DNA of 64,000 nt from Tretioscincus oriximinensis (GCA_022410635.1 JAJVDF010000661.1:490691-554690); one strand, 5' to 3'; positions 11,040 to 23,284 are shown, counted from the stretch's first letter. The notes: generated by a model from the letters alone, not told the origin. Numbers and translations are program-made.

Positions 11040-12716
11040 GACAGAACATAATTTGATGTGTCCTATTTCAGGAATAACAAACAGTTATTAATTTGTGAAT
11101 CATCTGGAAAAGAAATTGGATAAGGAGATGATCAGCAATCCCCAGTGATACGTAATCAGATCACCACTGCTGTATTGGAAAGTATATGCTTAATCAACAA
11201 CTAAGAATAATAAATAATAAAACATTTATTTATAACACCCTTTCTTCCAAAGGGCCTCACAAAATAAGACATATACAACCAATAAAACATACAACAACCT
11301 ACCATAAAACCAAATACATACACATTATCCAAAGTAATGCCCCCCTCTAATTTAAATATATGCATTTGGATATATATTTGTTTTTCTTCATTTTGCCCAA
11401 TCCAGTAAAAGTAAGGTCATATCCAAGTTTTAATCCAATTTAATTCACTTTCAGAATGAGGGAAACTCATTAGCAAAATGGCAAACTGATTTCTTTTGAC
11501 ATTCTCTAAGTAAAAATTCATCTTTTGTTTAGATAAGGTAGAAAGAAAATTACTGTTCATTTTGCTGCTATTTTATTTTCTTCTGAAATATGACNGAAGT
11601 TGATTTAAAATTTAGATGTGACTAAGGCCTGCCCACAATTTGAATTGTGGTCAAATGATGCCTAAAGGAAGGCAGCAGANTGGCAAGTAATCAGACAAGA
11701 AGATGAACCCCCAGACAACTCTGGCCCAAACTAGTTAATGGAGTAGTTCTGTGAAGTGCTCCAGCCTAGAAGCAACACAGACCACCACTGAGTAACTGCT
11801 GGCAGGTGGTGGTCTATCCATTCATCCATCATTTTGGGACATCTTCACTCTGATGAGTGAAGAATATAGGTACACATATGTAGATTAGACCAAGGCTATT
11901 TTGGAATTATCAATACGATTTACACGGCAATCAGAAATTCTGAGCTATTCATAACAAGACTGACTGATCATCAAAATTTGAGACTTCCTGGTATGTGGCC
12001 ACACACACACTTCTAAACTATGCAGTGCTAAAGAACTAGACTGAAAATCAGAAAACCACATTTTCCTAGTTTGTTAAAACTGAAGATGTTTTTAAAGCAC
12101 ATGTGTGACTGTGGCCCAAGACCAATCTCTGTGAACTCTGACAGGGAGACTGCTAGAAACATGGTAATAATATACTAGAATCCTCAATGTATCTTACTAG
12201 TCTAATGCGGCATAACAACACGCCATGCCTAAGGTAACACCACAGATCTTTGAAAAAAAAAAGTTATCTCAAGAGATCATGCCAACTNCACAAGTTCCAG
12301 ATCATCCACTGGATTGTAATGGGTATCCAGACACACTTGTTTCCCACCCAGACCTCCATCAGATCATAGATTCATTTTATTTGTATTGGTATTTCTGTAC
12401 CACCCTATTCCCGAAGGTCTCAGGGCAGTTAACGATACAGAATTAACATGTTAAGAACAGTACAGTGCACAATGGCCCTCTTGCTAAGACACAAAATGGA
12501 AAAATGAAGGCATGCTGATGTGGTCAGTAAAAGTGTCAAGAATGGTTTAGATGCTGGAGTTTGATTCCTAGTCTCAGCTAACTAGAAACCTAATGTCACA
12601 CCTCTCTCCCTTAACTATGACACATTTAGATCTTACCAGATGCACTCAGGGGGAATATTTAACCCTTATGGTTCACAAAAGAATGTTTTTTTTGCTTTTC
12701 CTTCAAATTTTTTTAC
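11040..12716. other. PTPRB intron with short repeat tails
   Basis: This intron between the domain 9 and domain 8 exons holds A/T-rich sequence. Two degenerate SINE/LINE tail fragments with the 'ttatttataacaccctttc' (11225-11300) and 'ccctattcccgaaggtctca' (12400-12440) type of motif are present. A short CA tract is at 12000. No exon seen. Confidence 0.45.
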
Positions 12717-12980
12717 CTGTTCTTTCCTGGCTGGAGATCTGTTTTTCATATTTTCCACTCTTTGTAGTTATTGTCACTACATATAGTCGACCGGGTGTGA
12801 GAGCATTGAAGGAGCATTCATTGACAGATTTTGCAACGGTGAGAGTATGAACTGTCTGACCTTCATGAGAGAGAGTGACTAAATAGCTATCCACATCACC
12901 AACAGCTGGCAGCCAGGAAACACTCAGGTAGTCACTCTTTCCTGAATTGTTGACCATAACTCCACTTACACTGGAAGGAA
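12717..12980 (-). CDS. PTPRB: PTPRB exon, fibronectin type III domain 8
   Basis: A polypyrimidine acceptor (cattttacag before 12980) and donor acag|gtaaaa define a 264-nt phase 1-1 exon. The domain reads VPSSVSGVMVNNSGKSDYLS, VSWLPAVGDVDSYLVTLSHE, AKSVNECSFNALTPGRLY, TITTKSGKYEKQ and QERT. Sequon NNS. The PSSVSGVMVNNSG start is nearly the same as in mammalian domain 8, which fixes its number in the series. Confidence 0.97.
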
Positions 12981-13597
12981 CTGTAAAATGAAATAATAAA
13001 AAAGAAAGACTGTACACATCTCTCCTAGGCTTTTTCTTGCAAAAATATTTGCTGCAGATTTCAGTAATATATGCATGTACCGGTACTTGTGCTACTTGGA
13101 GAAATAAAAGGCCCTGAAAGACTAAACTGTAAAGATTTTAGAAAGTAAGGATTTTATAAAGGAGCTTGGATATAGCATCAAAAGATTTTTGGAAGTAAGG
13201 ATTTATAAACTCTTTGTTAGAACAAATGCTCAACAATTCTATTCAAAATTTAAAAGCTGCTTTTTATATCTGAGTAAGGAAAAAGGAAGCTAAGCAGAAG
13301 AAAACAATTAAAATAATCACCTGGGATGATTTTTTAAAAAGTTGTCTACTGACAAGAGCTAATATTTCTCTATATATCTGTATATAGAACTAATATTTCT
13401 ATATATATATCAGTATATTNCTGCCCCCTAGTGGAATGTTTTATGGAAAAATAATCTCAGGTGAAACGAAGTTCACATTGAATATAGTTCTTTCCAAGAC
13501 TTAGCAGGCTAGAAATATGTCTCTTAACATAATGGCCAACCCCCTAGAGGACATTTCTTCAGCACATATAAAAAAATCAGCAACTTATAATGTTCAA

Positions 13598-13840
13598 TTT
13601 CAGAGAAATAGCCTTGTTAGTCTAGTAGAAAGTCCAGCAAAGGAGCTAGCAGCATTTTGAGAATAACCTGAGAAAAGTGGGTGGCNTAAGCTTTCGTAAA
13701 CANGTCTACTTCTTCAGATGCTGGTTTGAAGCATCTCAACTAGCAGCATCTGAAGAAGTACACGTGTCTACGAAAGCTTATGCCCCCCACTTTTCTTAAG
13801 TTAGTCTCAAAGTGCTGCTAGCTCCTTTGCTGGACTTTTA
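13598..13840. repeat. Long hairpin (snap-back) element, family B, copy 1
   Basis: Two arms of roughly 115-120 bases, running outward from about 13720-13745, are reverse complements. The left arm starts TTCAGAGAAATAGCCTTGTT; the right arm ends GCTCCTTTGCTGGACTTT. Inner halves carry 'ctacttcttcagatgct' and its complement. The same element is at 63070-63322 (nearly perfect) and as a half at 57418-57520. It lies in the intron between domains 8 and 7. Confidence 0.85.
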
Positions 13841-13859
13841 TTTCCATAAAGCTGACACT

Positions 13860-15115
13860 GACATTAATTTTTTATAAATATCACGGTTACATTAATTATC
13901 GTTATGCATTTGGTGAGTCATCTTGATAACTTAACACATTTTTTTTATTTACAGAGCAAACTTATTGAAATAATGTGCCAAGCAATGCTCGCCTGTAGGA
14001 AAATGACATCAATATTGTACCTTAATCTTACAAGAAAAACTGCATACCATTTATTGAACATACTTGCAGTCTATAGAACATGAATTGTACAAAGCATTTC
14101 AACTATCCTTTCCTTTAAAATTTACCAGAATGAGTTCTCATGTATGGGGGGAAAAGCTGATGAGGAACTAGGGTGACATTTTAATGAAATGCTAATTTCA
14201 CTATTTGTCGCTATTGATTATCAATGCTGATTGTCCTTTGGCAGAAGGAGTGCCATAAACAAATATTATTATTATTAACAGCATTGTCCAGGGTCCAGGA
14301 GGAAGCTAGCAAGAAGCATAGTTCAGCTGTCCACCTTCAGAGTTGACGGCTCCCACCGCACCTGCCTGCGAGGGATGGTGGAAGACAAGACAGTTGCAGA
14401 ATAAGATGTGTATGAATGAGCTCCNATAGAAAGATTACTCCTACACTGCCTCTGTCCTTCAAATTATGGCTGGTTTGTCAAAAAAAATATACAAGGAGAG
14501 GTTAATAAGATAAACAACTTACATGTTTTATTAAAGGGACAAAATAAACAGGATGTAGCCTTATATGTTTTAAAAGCTTTTAAAACAAGAGATTTAGCTG
14601 GAAAGTCAGAAAATGATGGAGGGAATTGGGAACAAGAAAGTTTCTCTCCCCATTATTCTTGGTGTTCATTTTTTTAGGATTAAAGGCAGTCAAATGTATA
14701 AAAGTTCTATTTTAGCATAATGAATATGATTTTTAACTTGTAACTGATATGTTTGTTATGGTCTACAGATTAATCAATAAAAGTGTTATCTTATCTATTA
14801 TTAACAATTAAAAATGCCTGCAGAAACAAGATCATTTATAACAGACAAAAGAGGCAGTCTCCCATTGTTTATTTCTTCTTGCCAGAAGACAAGGAGGTAG
14901 CAGACAGGAGTTTACAGCTTTAATCAGAGTGGAAAAGTAGTTTTCCCCCTCAGATGCTAGCTGGCAATATAAGCTGCACTTGGTGAACATTCCTACTTTC
15001 TTTACCCATTTGTGGCAGTGCTAGTATTATGGGGAAAAATAATGTACAATTGGGAAATTGCCATTCTTTGCAATAAATAAGGACAGACCCACTGCACACA
15101 GAAATCCCAATTACT
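13860..15115. other. PTPRB intron, no specific feature
   Basis: AT-rich intron between the domain 8 and domain 7 exons. It includes A/T stretches and sequence like an old retroelement tail near 14500-14800, but nothing I can name. Confidence 0.45.
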
Positions 15116-15119
15116 GCAC

Positions 15120-15295
15120 TTTGTAGCAACAACTCTAATCGACCCTTTCTTCTCTGTTTGCAGGGAATCAAGGACAGGTGAGGATTTTGCCTTCTGCTCC
15201 AGACTATCCAGGTGCAATTGGTGGGCCACTGTGTGTGACAGAATGATGGCCTAGAAGGGCTCATTCAGCAGGTTCTTCTTACGTTCTTATATTCA
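15120..15295 (+). repeat. CR1/L3-type LINE 3' end
   Basis: It has the gggaatcaaggacaggtgag, gtgtgtgacagaatgatgg and terminal cttcttacgttcttat blocks of the CR1/L3 3' end seen elsewhere in the window. Intronic. Confidence 0.7.
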
Positions 15296-15493
15296 TTACC
15301 TCTCCTATAAACTGTCACTTCCCTGTCCTGCTGTTTTTACAAATATGGGGCCCAGCTTTTAAGGTTGTGCTCTAAATTTCTTCAAGGGTATGTCTGTTTT
15401 CTTTCAAATGACAAACAGATTTCTGAAATTTTAAACATTTTTTAAAACTTTTCTGTAGAACTTTTAATTTTTATGCATTTTAATTGCCTTTAC

Positions 15494-15760
15494 CTGTTCT
15501 CCCCTCCACAATGGTTTGTCTAGACGATATCCCTCCACTGATAGTAGTGACAACCACAGAATAGAGTCCTCCAGGTTTCAGAGACTGAAAGTGGTATTGG
15601 CTGACATCACTGGAAACAGATTCATTTTTTATGACAACATTTTCATGAATAAGCAACACTTGGTATGAATCGACATCACCCTCGGCCCTCATCCAGCTGG
15701 TAAACAGACTGTGGCTTGTTCCTCGGTTTGTTACGTTCAAGCTTGCTACTTGTGCCGGAA
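15494..15760 (-). CDS. PTPRB: PTPRB exon, fibronectin type III domain 7
   Basis: This exon is 267 nt with acceptor attgcag before 15760 and donor acag|gtaaag. The domain reads VPAQVASLNVTNRGTSHSLF, TSWMRAEGDVDSYQVLLIHE, NVVIKNES, FQSLKPGGLYSVVVTTISGG, ISSRQ and VEGRT. The YQVLLIHENVVIKNES and VVVTTxSGGISSRQ blocks match mammalian domain 7 almost exactly. Sequons are NVT and NES. Only 196 bases separate it from the domain 6 exon, the shortest intron of the gene in this window. Confidence 0.97.
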
Positions 15761-15956
15761 CTGCAATTGAAGATTGTGGACAGAGTTAAGAAAATGTGGC
15801 TACCATAAATAGTCCACGCTTTCTAGCGCTAGTCCAGGGCCAGAAATATGATTGAGATCCCAACTTTATGTATTATGATTATTTTTTAAAAAAAATGTAG
15901 TTAGTCACAGCAGTTTTTAAAAAGTTGGCAATAAGAGGATCTAAGTATCATCGTAC

Positions 15957-16217
15957 CTGTGCGTCCCACAACTGAAGCCCCATTACTGAGATTCTCACTC
16001 ATGGTAGTCACAGTCGCAGTATATTTCCGACCAGGTAGGAGGTCAGTGTAAGTGAATTCCTTAGCTTCTTTAGGAAGAGCTTTATTTATTACTGTGAGCG
16101 TCCTGTCTGCAAGTGAAACCACATAACTGTTCCACTCTGCTTGAGGGGTCACCCACATGATAGTCAGGGAGGTCTCATTCGCATGTTTTACTCGGAGCTG
16201 TAGAACCGGATGTGGTG
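15957..16217 (-). CDS. PTPRB: PTPRB exon, fibronectin type III domain 6
   Basis: Acceptor gcatcag before 16217 and donor acag|gtacga bound 261 nt, phase 1-1. The translation starts APHPVLQLRVKHANETSLTI, upstream of the first Met in this frame, and continues MWVTPQAEWNSYVVSLADR, FTYTDLLPGRKYTATVTTMS and VVGRT. The VLQLRVKHANETSL block is identical or nearly so in mammals, which shows the true 5' border is 16217 and not the internal Met. Sequons are NET and NLS. Confidence 0.97.
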
Positions 16218-16714
16218 CTGATGCAGAAAGAACAAAAAAAAATTCAAAACTTAGAAAGGAAGAGAATGANGTTGCAAAATCTGAAATATAAAATTGTAAG
16301 GATCCCGTGCTAATCAGAAATATTTGGTTTAACTATATATAATACGTTATAGTCATCTTTCTGATACTATTTACTTGTGGGCATACAAAATGTTGCATTG
16401 TGATAATTATTGTCTGTCATATGGGAAAATACCGTAGTTATGGGTCACAGCAAAGGAAAGTTTTCAGGCTTTATGTGGATTTATAACATACTTCTCAAAC
16501 CAGNACATGGGTGTGTGGAAGATTTTCAGAACCTACTAAGCTTAGCTTAAGTGAAGCCATATTAGCTNCAATTAAAAAAGATAAAGAATGGCAATGGGGC
16601 AAGTAGGGAAAGTTCAAGGGAAGTTCAAAGATGACAAGAGGTACAGAGTGAGTAAAAGATACAGAAAAAGGAACATAGTACCAATTTGCACCAGTTAAGA
16701 GGAACTAGGAACAG

Positions 16715-16985
16715 GCTGTAGAAAACCACAAAGCCGTAAATACGCTTGGCATATAGGGGGTTGGAATAACTGGAAACGTAGGGGGAATTCCAGTATTATG
16801 ATGATAATGCTTAATGTTGGTTTGTTGACTGAATATGACATATGTATGACTCTAGCCAATGATTAGTGAGTATAAAAGCTTGTGCACAACTGGCAGAGGC
16901 CAGAGTTCTCTTGATCTCTTTTCACGTGAATAAACCTGCTACTATCCCTTCAGTTCCAGTTGTCCAGAGTCACATTTTCTTTAAC
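16715..16985 (+). mobile_element. Possible solo LTR
   Basis: The segment has a TATA-like gtataaaag at 16870, an AATAAA at about 16930 and a terminal tttaaca, all spaced as in a retroviral-type LTR, with a TG start near 16716. I see no second copy and no internal coding region, so the call rests only on these signals. Confidence 0.35.
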
Positions 16986-16989
16986 AGCT

Positions 16990-19085
16990 GGACTTTTTAT
17001 ATGGACCTTGACTTTGTATTTATTGCCCTTCTGAGTGATTTTGCACTATGTGACCCAAGTCTCATTGCCTATTTACACCAAAGAGCAAATGCTTAGCAAT
17101 GTCATTTAGGAAAGTGAGGTAGGTAGACCTGATCCACAAGCAAATTTATCTATCTCATTAAAGCAAAATGGAAAGCACAAAATGGGAAGCAATGTGACAT
17201 ATTTAGAACAGAAAGGTCTTTCTTCTGATAATGTACAACTGTGAAAAGTTGATAGAGAAAGTGAAAGATCCTTTAAAATGATTGATTTGGACATAACAGC
17301 TTAGAATACGAGAGTACAAATAAATACTGAAAATGGGTCAAAATGTCAAGCATTTTTGATATAGCAGGAACAAGACACAATTTTAGTTGCTCTCAAATAG
17401 TGCAAACATCAACTAAATTCTTTTGAACTTGGAAAATGAACACAAATTCTATAAATGAATTATGAACTTACTTTAATCTTCATTGATACAAATGAGTAAA
17501 TTTATATCTCAGTCAAGGACAATTCTAAGACATTTCTAACTTTGTTTTTTTTATTTGTATTATAACTGATTTGGGATTTTTTAGATGATGAAACACTATA
17601 TAAATTTATCAATAAGTAAATTCCACACTCCACTGACTAAGATTGCACTAAACCTTATTCTGTGGACCGTAATCTCATTCGTACATTTTCTGATCAGAGT
17701 AAGGCCTAAGAGATAAGGGCAAATGAACCTTACAATTACTGCTTCAAATTAATGAGCTATTTTTAAGACATTTCCCCTCAGTTTCACATTACACAGGCCT
17801 GGTAAAAGGATATGCCTCAGACAACATCAAAAGATTGTCTACTGAAGCTCAATAAATCACACATTATGAAGAGCGAATTTCATAATTTGCAATGCTCTGT
17901 TATTCGGTGCTTATATAAAACAGTCAAAAAGTCAAAGAGCATGTCGTGCTAAAGAATCAAAAGAGAGGGTGTAGCAGGAAAAACCATGAATATGAAGTGT
18001 AAGATAAGGCAGGACTTCCCACCCTGNTCTCCTAGCTATTATTTTTCAAGCTCCTCCCTTCCTTTTTGTAAATTTAACNTACTTGGGAGGAAGCTCATTT
18101 GTGGCTTTATAGGCCCTTTTTATACTTTCACTGACAAATAGTCCAAGCAATTAGTATGAACAAAGTACTCACNTTGCTAGTTTCTTCACTATTTCCAAGT
18201 CCCTCCAAAAGCATTCTTAAATGTGCCTTGTATGAACTGCTTTTAAGCATAACTATTTCTGCAGAAACTGCAAATGCCTGTATTCTAGCCNTTTTGTGTC
18301 CTACATGTCACATCAATCACAGTGGGTAGGGATGGCCAGGCATGTAGTACAGGTAAAGGGCAGTGAATACACTTTGCATTTCCTACTCCTTGGTTANAAG
18401 GAAGAATGCTACTGCCTAAGGGAGTGTGAGAGGCAAGAAACAATCCACCCAGACAGTGGATGGGAAAGGTTCCCAGAGACAGTTCTCTGAAGTACAAATA
18501 AGTCCATACTATAGTTAATCAGTGACAAGACAGAACAACTTCCAGTAAATGTGAATAATTCATCTGTGGTTTTGAGAGGTTTTTTTTTAACTTTTATATT
18601 AAATAATCTGTGCTCACTGACCATGCTCGTGAAGAGTTGTTTATGAATGAGCACAACAAAAGCTTATCAACTTAGCAGTTGCTAATCACCTGTAAATGTA
18701 AACAACAGAAGATGCAGAAGGCACAGCATAGGAAGTTTACTCAGCAATTCATTCTGTGCTAGAGTTCTGAATCCTGCATTTCTGGCAGCTCTTATTAGTA
18801 TCCTTATTAATAGAATATGTCACATGACAGTGAGAGACAAGATTACAGTATTTCATACATGAATCCAAGCCCTGAAGAACTGTGATCAGAATTAGTTGGT
18901 CTGCGCTAGTAAGACCTGCTGGTTCAAACGCTGACAAGCATATTTGAAATTGCACCAACTACTATTAGGGGGCTCTAAAGGATTTAGAGTCTCAGGGAAN
19001 TGATTTTAGTGGTTTGCTTTCATGTGCCTCCAAAATGGGTCCTTAGCAAACTCATACTGTGCTGACAATGACAACATTTTTGCTT
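16990..19085. other. PTPRB intron, no specific feature
   Basis: A long AT-rich stretch between the domain 6 and domain 5 exons. No exon or recognised repeat was found; short open frames here lack splice sites or FN3 similarity. Confidence 0.5.
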
Positions 19086-19087
19086 AC

Positions 19088-19357
19088 CTGTCCTGCCTTT
19101 GCAACGTGCACTATTCCTCAAACCTCCACTTTCTACAGTAACTTCTACTTCATACTGTCTTCCAGGAATAAGGCTGACATCCTTGACAAAATATTCATTT
19201 TTGTCTTTCTGTATAGTAGTATTTAGCAGGACTGCATCATGGTCAAACAGTATGATATAGTATTTATCCCAGTCTCCATTAGGGGGCGACCACATCACTT
19301 TCAGAGATGTCAATGAACCCAAGCTGTCGGCTTTCAATTCAGTAACTTTCTCAGGAA
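19088..19357 (-). CDS. PTPRB: PTPRB exon, fibronectin type III domain 5
   Basis: The acceptor is tgtattttag before 19357 and the donor acag|gtaagc. The exon is 270 nt, phase 1-1. The domain reads VPEKVTELKADSLGSLTSLK, VMWSPPNGDWDKYYIILFDH, AVLLNTT, DVSLIPGRQYEVEVTVESGG, LRNSARCKGRT. The W..GDW.xY and PGRQYEVEVxVESG blocks match mammalian domain 5, which also has the late Cys (RCxGRT). Sequon NTT. Confidence 0.97.
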
Positions 19358-19504
19358 CTAAAATACAGAATTTCAACAAAACAAGGTGAAATCACATAAG
19401 AAATATTTGTTTCAGTAGTGCATAATCAATAGTGCACAATCATTTATTCAGCAATTGCAATCTATACCTCTCACACTCAAAGGTATTTTTTTAGAGACAT
19501 CCAG

Positions 19505-19640
19505 CAAGGGGATTTCAAAGCACCTTAGGGACTAACAAGAGAAAGGCAGGCAGCATAAGCTTTCATAGACAAGTCTACTTCTTCAGATGTTCGTGCTGCT
19601 TACATTTTGTTAGTTTCTAAAACCTTATGAGACCCCCTTC
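19505..19640. repeat. Fragment related to hairpin family B
   Basis: It contains 'cagcataagctttcataga' and 'caagtctacttcttcagatg', matching the inner arm of the hairpin elements at 13598 and 63070 with more divergence, flanked by 'gactaacaagag'. It appears to be a single decayed copy. Confidence 0.55.
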
Positions 19641-20294
19641 CTAGATTTTCTGGACCCAGGCTAAGGCTGCGTGCACACNACTATTTTCTACCTCATTTGT
19701 AGCACAATCAGAAAGTCTCGAGCACACATGCTGAGTATTTTTTCAGTAGTCGACCCACAACAAACACCATTTTTCCCAGAATAAACTATTGCTCGGATAT
19801 TCAGACATCATTCTGGAGAGTCCCCGTGCTCTTGCATGTGCACAAATTAGACGTGAGATGTTAAGCAAGAACACGNCAGTTGTTTCCATTGGCTGTTGTG
19901 AGTAAAAAAAACACCTTGGATTACATTGCAATGAGATCAATGAGCGATATTACGGAACTGAGGCATTGGTCATGGAATATACATGTTTGGTGTGCACGGA
20001 CACGTGATTGCTATATTCCAGATTATAGCTTTGTAGCGGTTTTTAAGTCATCATGTGCATGCAGCCTAATACAGCTATTTCTCTGAAATCTAAAATTTGA
20101 GATGGCTTGGAGAAAAATAGTCATTTGGAAGGAGAATTAGTGGCACAACAAGATTAAAGGGTGTTTCAAGTACCCATTCACCATCCCTCTGGATATGGGA
20201 AAGGTTGCTTAAAATGAAGAACTTTTTACATTGTTTTATCACTCATAATATTTTATGGACAGAAATTGCTAGGTGTAAAATATTAGAAATGTAC

Positions 20295-20558
20295 CTGTCC
20301 TGCCATATGTGGTCACTTTTGAGAACAAGTCACCACTGATTGTGATGACATCTACTTCATAAAGGCAGCCTGAAATTAGCTTTTCAAAGTGTGTCTCTGT
20401 GACTTGCGGCTGTAAAGTCTTTTCTTCTTTAACAGATCCAAGGTGAAGCAAAGTGACATTGTAGAAGTCAAGTTTTCCTAGCGGTTTCTTCCATGATACA
20501 TGCAACGTATTTATGCTGTCAATGTTAACTACTTTCAGATCTACCACTTTAGAGGGAG
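20295..20558 (-). CDS. PTPRB: PTPRB exon, fibronectin type III domain 4
   Basis: This 264-nt exon has acceptor ttttttgcag before 20558 and donor acag|gtacat. The domain is APSKVVDLKVVNIDSINTLH, VSWKKPLGKLDFYNVTLLHL, VTETHFEKLISGCLYEVDV, TISGDLFS and YGRT. The ITETHF-like and LKVxxxxS...LxVxW patterns match mammalian domain 4. The usual PGRLY segment is SGCLY here, with a Cys replacing Arg. Sequon NVT. Confidence 0.95.
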
Positions 20559-20763
20559 CTGCAAAAAATGTGAAACACGTAAGAAAACATTTCATTGAGT
20601 GTTGTGTTTAACTGAGTTCAATATTAACAAAAGTAACTGGATTTTAGTCTGACAAGAAAAATGTCGTTTGAACTACAAGAAGGCTGAGCATTTCTGATTT
20701 TAATGATTATTCAAAAATTGCTCTAAAGGTAGTACAAGGATATTCAATTTCAGATTGGCAATT

Positions 20764-20836
20764 AGCTCAAAACAATTAAGGGAACACTTTAATATAACAT
20801 GTTATGTTAAAGTGTTCCCTTACTTGTTTTGAGCAG
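20764..20836. repeat. Fold-back MITE, family A (copy 2)
   Basis: GCTCAAAACAATTAAGGGAA at the left is answered by TTCCCTTACTTGTTTTGAGC at the right. The 73-base sequence is close to a perfect palindrome around 'acatgttatgt', and is followed by TATATA. It matches the copies at 4086 and 53109. Confidence 0.85.
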
Positions 20837-21208
20837 TATATATAATATTACGGCACCATACAGAATGGCGTGATTTTTACTTGACAAATAATTAAATATG
20901 ATGATCATGCAGATTGTGCCACTATCTCATTTTGGATACAATCTCCTGATTTACTACTATCTAAATTGGATTAAATTTGTTGATTCTACATACTTCAAAG
21001 GAAGTTAAAGAACCACTACAGCACTTACTGGCTGCAGGTTAGAACTCTCATGGGTGATTGCCCTGTGAAATTCCAAAATGAGTTTTCCTATCACAAATGG
21101 CAGCTCATCAGTATATCCCATACAGATTCAACTTCCCATCATGTGCATCAGATTGGATGATCTCTAAGACCCTCCTTCCTCTGTGCAAGTATTCTATCAC
21201 CTCACAAT

Positions 21209-21265
21209 CAATCAATCTGTCTGTCTATCTGTCTATCAGTCAGTCAGTCAATCGATCTATCTCCA
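21209..21265 (+). repeat. Tetranucleotide microsatellite (CTGT/TCTA/CAGT)
   Basis: A run of imperfect ctgt, ctat, cagt and aatc units lies about 60 bases 3' (in gene sense) of the domain 3 exon donor. Confidence 0.75.
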
Positions 21266-21321
21266 TATGCACACACATTCATATTTTCCTCTTACTTAGT
21301 TATAAAATTATAAAAGCTTAC

Positions 21322-21579
21322 CAGTTCGAATGAGTCTGAAGTTGTAGTTTTCCAACTTTTCTGCTTTGCTAATGATAGTGAGGTTATATAGACACCCTGG
21401 TGTTAGTTCTGAAAAATTGTGATATAAATAGTGTTTCTCTAGATCAACATGTTGAACTGAAGCATCTTTGGTCATCAAAATGAGCTTATATTTGTCTACA
21501 TTGCCTGGTCCGGGCAACCAAGAAACACGTATTGATTCTGTCCTCACGAAGGCCTGAATATTTCCCACGGGTGAAGGAG
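21322..21579 (-). CDS. PTPRB: PTPRB exon, fibronectin type III domain 3
   Basis: Acceptor ctcaccag before 21579 and donor actg|gtaagc bound 258 nt, the shortest FN3 exon here. The domain reads APSPVGNIQAFVRTESIRVS, WLPGPGNVDKYKLILMTKD, LYHNFSELTPGCLYNLTI, LENYNFRLIRT. GNVxxYxLxLM and LTPGxLYNLTxxxxAxxLxNY match mammalian domain 3. The final RT of the neighbour-type GRT ending is IRT. Sequons NFS and NLT. Confidence 0.96.
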
Positions 21580-21599
21580 CTGGTGAGTAGAGATGAAGA

Positions 21600-22850
21600 G
21601 AAATCAATGGATATAAACATAACTATATAGCTGCTTGGGGTTGCAATGTGCAAACAAAATCCACAAACCTCTTTCTTCTTTATTTAATTAACAAGTATAT
21701 TTCACTCATAATAATACTTATGCTTGAATGAAAATCCAAATGTCTTCAGATCAGGAATCATGAAGAACCTCCCAAAACAAGTAGGCTTCATTCATAAGAA
21801 ACCTCATAGTGGCCTCCAGGAAACTGAGGAGGGGCAGAAAAATACTTCAACAGAATAGTTTCTGAGGCATCATAATGCCTGGCTAAAGGAGCCTTACCTT
21901 CATCCTATTTGAATTATCCACAAAGTGCTTTATCGTGAAAATCTACCTCTACTTTCTCATGTGGATACATGAGCAGGGAGGAGGTGAAAATTGTACCATG
22001 CAGGGACCAAAATTAGTCAAATTCTGACTGCATTTCTAGTTCATGTGTGTAGGTACTGCCACATTACCTGCCACTGTGAGGGCTTAGCTGTGTAATAACA
22101 TTCAGTCATTCCAGTGATTATTTCTGTGCGTCCTGCCCTAAGGAACGGACAAAACCCCTAATTTATTCCACGTCAAACTATCATCAAGCAGGATGGGAAC
22201 AAATTTATATACTGGTAGGTCTTCTATTGCATCTGCATTATGGACTTTTGTGATGCCAACTTCTTCCTTGTTAGTCTTTAAAGTGCTATGAGATCCCTTT
22301 GCTAGAATTTATATAAGCCCTGAGTTTGTAAATTTCTCTCTATTCCTGCACAGTGGCCATAAGATCAGAAGTTTTCAGATTTCATTTACAGTTCTACAGC
22401 TGTGCTCTATACCATTGAGATATGTTAGCCTCAGTTATGCTGAAAAGCTGCTCTTGTTCAAATGAAATGTAGTTAAAAATTAATTAAAGTCTATAAGATC
22501 CAGAAGGTCAACCAATGGATATTTCTGGACATGGGGGAAACCCCAATACTCTCCCAAGACTATATAGGGAATGCCAGTATTATGGAAAATCTAAAGACCA
22601 TAAATATCTTCTTTATTCCTTCCTTCCTTCATTATGATTTATATCCCGCCCTTCACCATTGATCCCAGGGTGGGTAACAGAAGTCCAAGACACTTTTTAA
22701 AAGAACACATTAATGAAATGTTTAAAAACCCTCCCTCCCACCCTCCCTGGAAGAATGGAACGCAGAGAAAACTAAGAGTCAAAAGCCTGGGTAAAGTGGT
22801 ATGTTTTTCAAGGCATCAAAAGCTATAAAGTGTAAGGTCCTGGCAAGCCT
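21600..22850. other. PTPRB intron, no specific feature
   Basis: Intron between the domain 3 and domain 2 exons. A short repeat tail with 'tttatatcccgcccttcac' is at 22635-22660. Nothing else was identified. Confidence 0.45.
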
Positions 22851-22857
22851 TTAGAGC

Positions 22858-22985
22858 AGGGGTGGGCAATTAATTTTTCCCAAGGGGCCGCATGAGAAAT
22901 TGGGGTGGTTTTAGAGGGCCGGATTAATATAGTTAACTCAGTTCTACCCAATACTGTATATAACTGAGCTAAGAGGGGCCCCTTG
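22858..22985 (+). mobile_element. hAT (Charlie-like) 5' fragment
   Basis: The start CAGGGGTGGGCAATTAATTT and the following 'ggggccgcatgagaaatt' are typical of hAT-Charlie-like ends. No matching right end is found before CR1-like sequence begins near 22990, so this is a fragment. Confidence 0.6.
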
Positions 22986-22989
22986 CCCA

Positions 22990-23245
22990 GGTCTGCTTTA
23001 GAGGGAGGCTGTTCCACAGAGTGGAAGCTACCACAAAGAAGACTCTCATATGTGCCTCTACCCCTTGCATGAGGAGCAACAGGCAGCATTCCTGAAATAC
23101 CATTTGCAGGGCACCGAGAACAGGTGCATATTTTGCTTTCTTCTGTTCAACCTCCCAGGTGCAATTGTCCTCTGTGTGAGAGAGAATGATGGATTAGATG
23201 GGCTCAGACATGATTCAGCAGGGCTTCTTTTATGTTTTTTATTTC
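22990..23245 (+). repeat. CR1/L3-type LINE 3' end
   Basis: It contains 'ttccacagagtggaagctac', 'catttgcagggcaccgagaa' and 'tggattagatgggctcag' followed by a TTATGTTTT tail. It is the same repeat as 1-437 in the same orientation. Confidence 0.75.
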
Positions 23246-23284
23246 TAAAAGGAGAGTAACTACCAGAAGGCCTTGAGATCTTAA

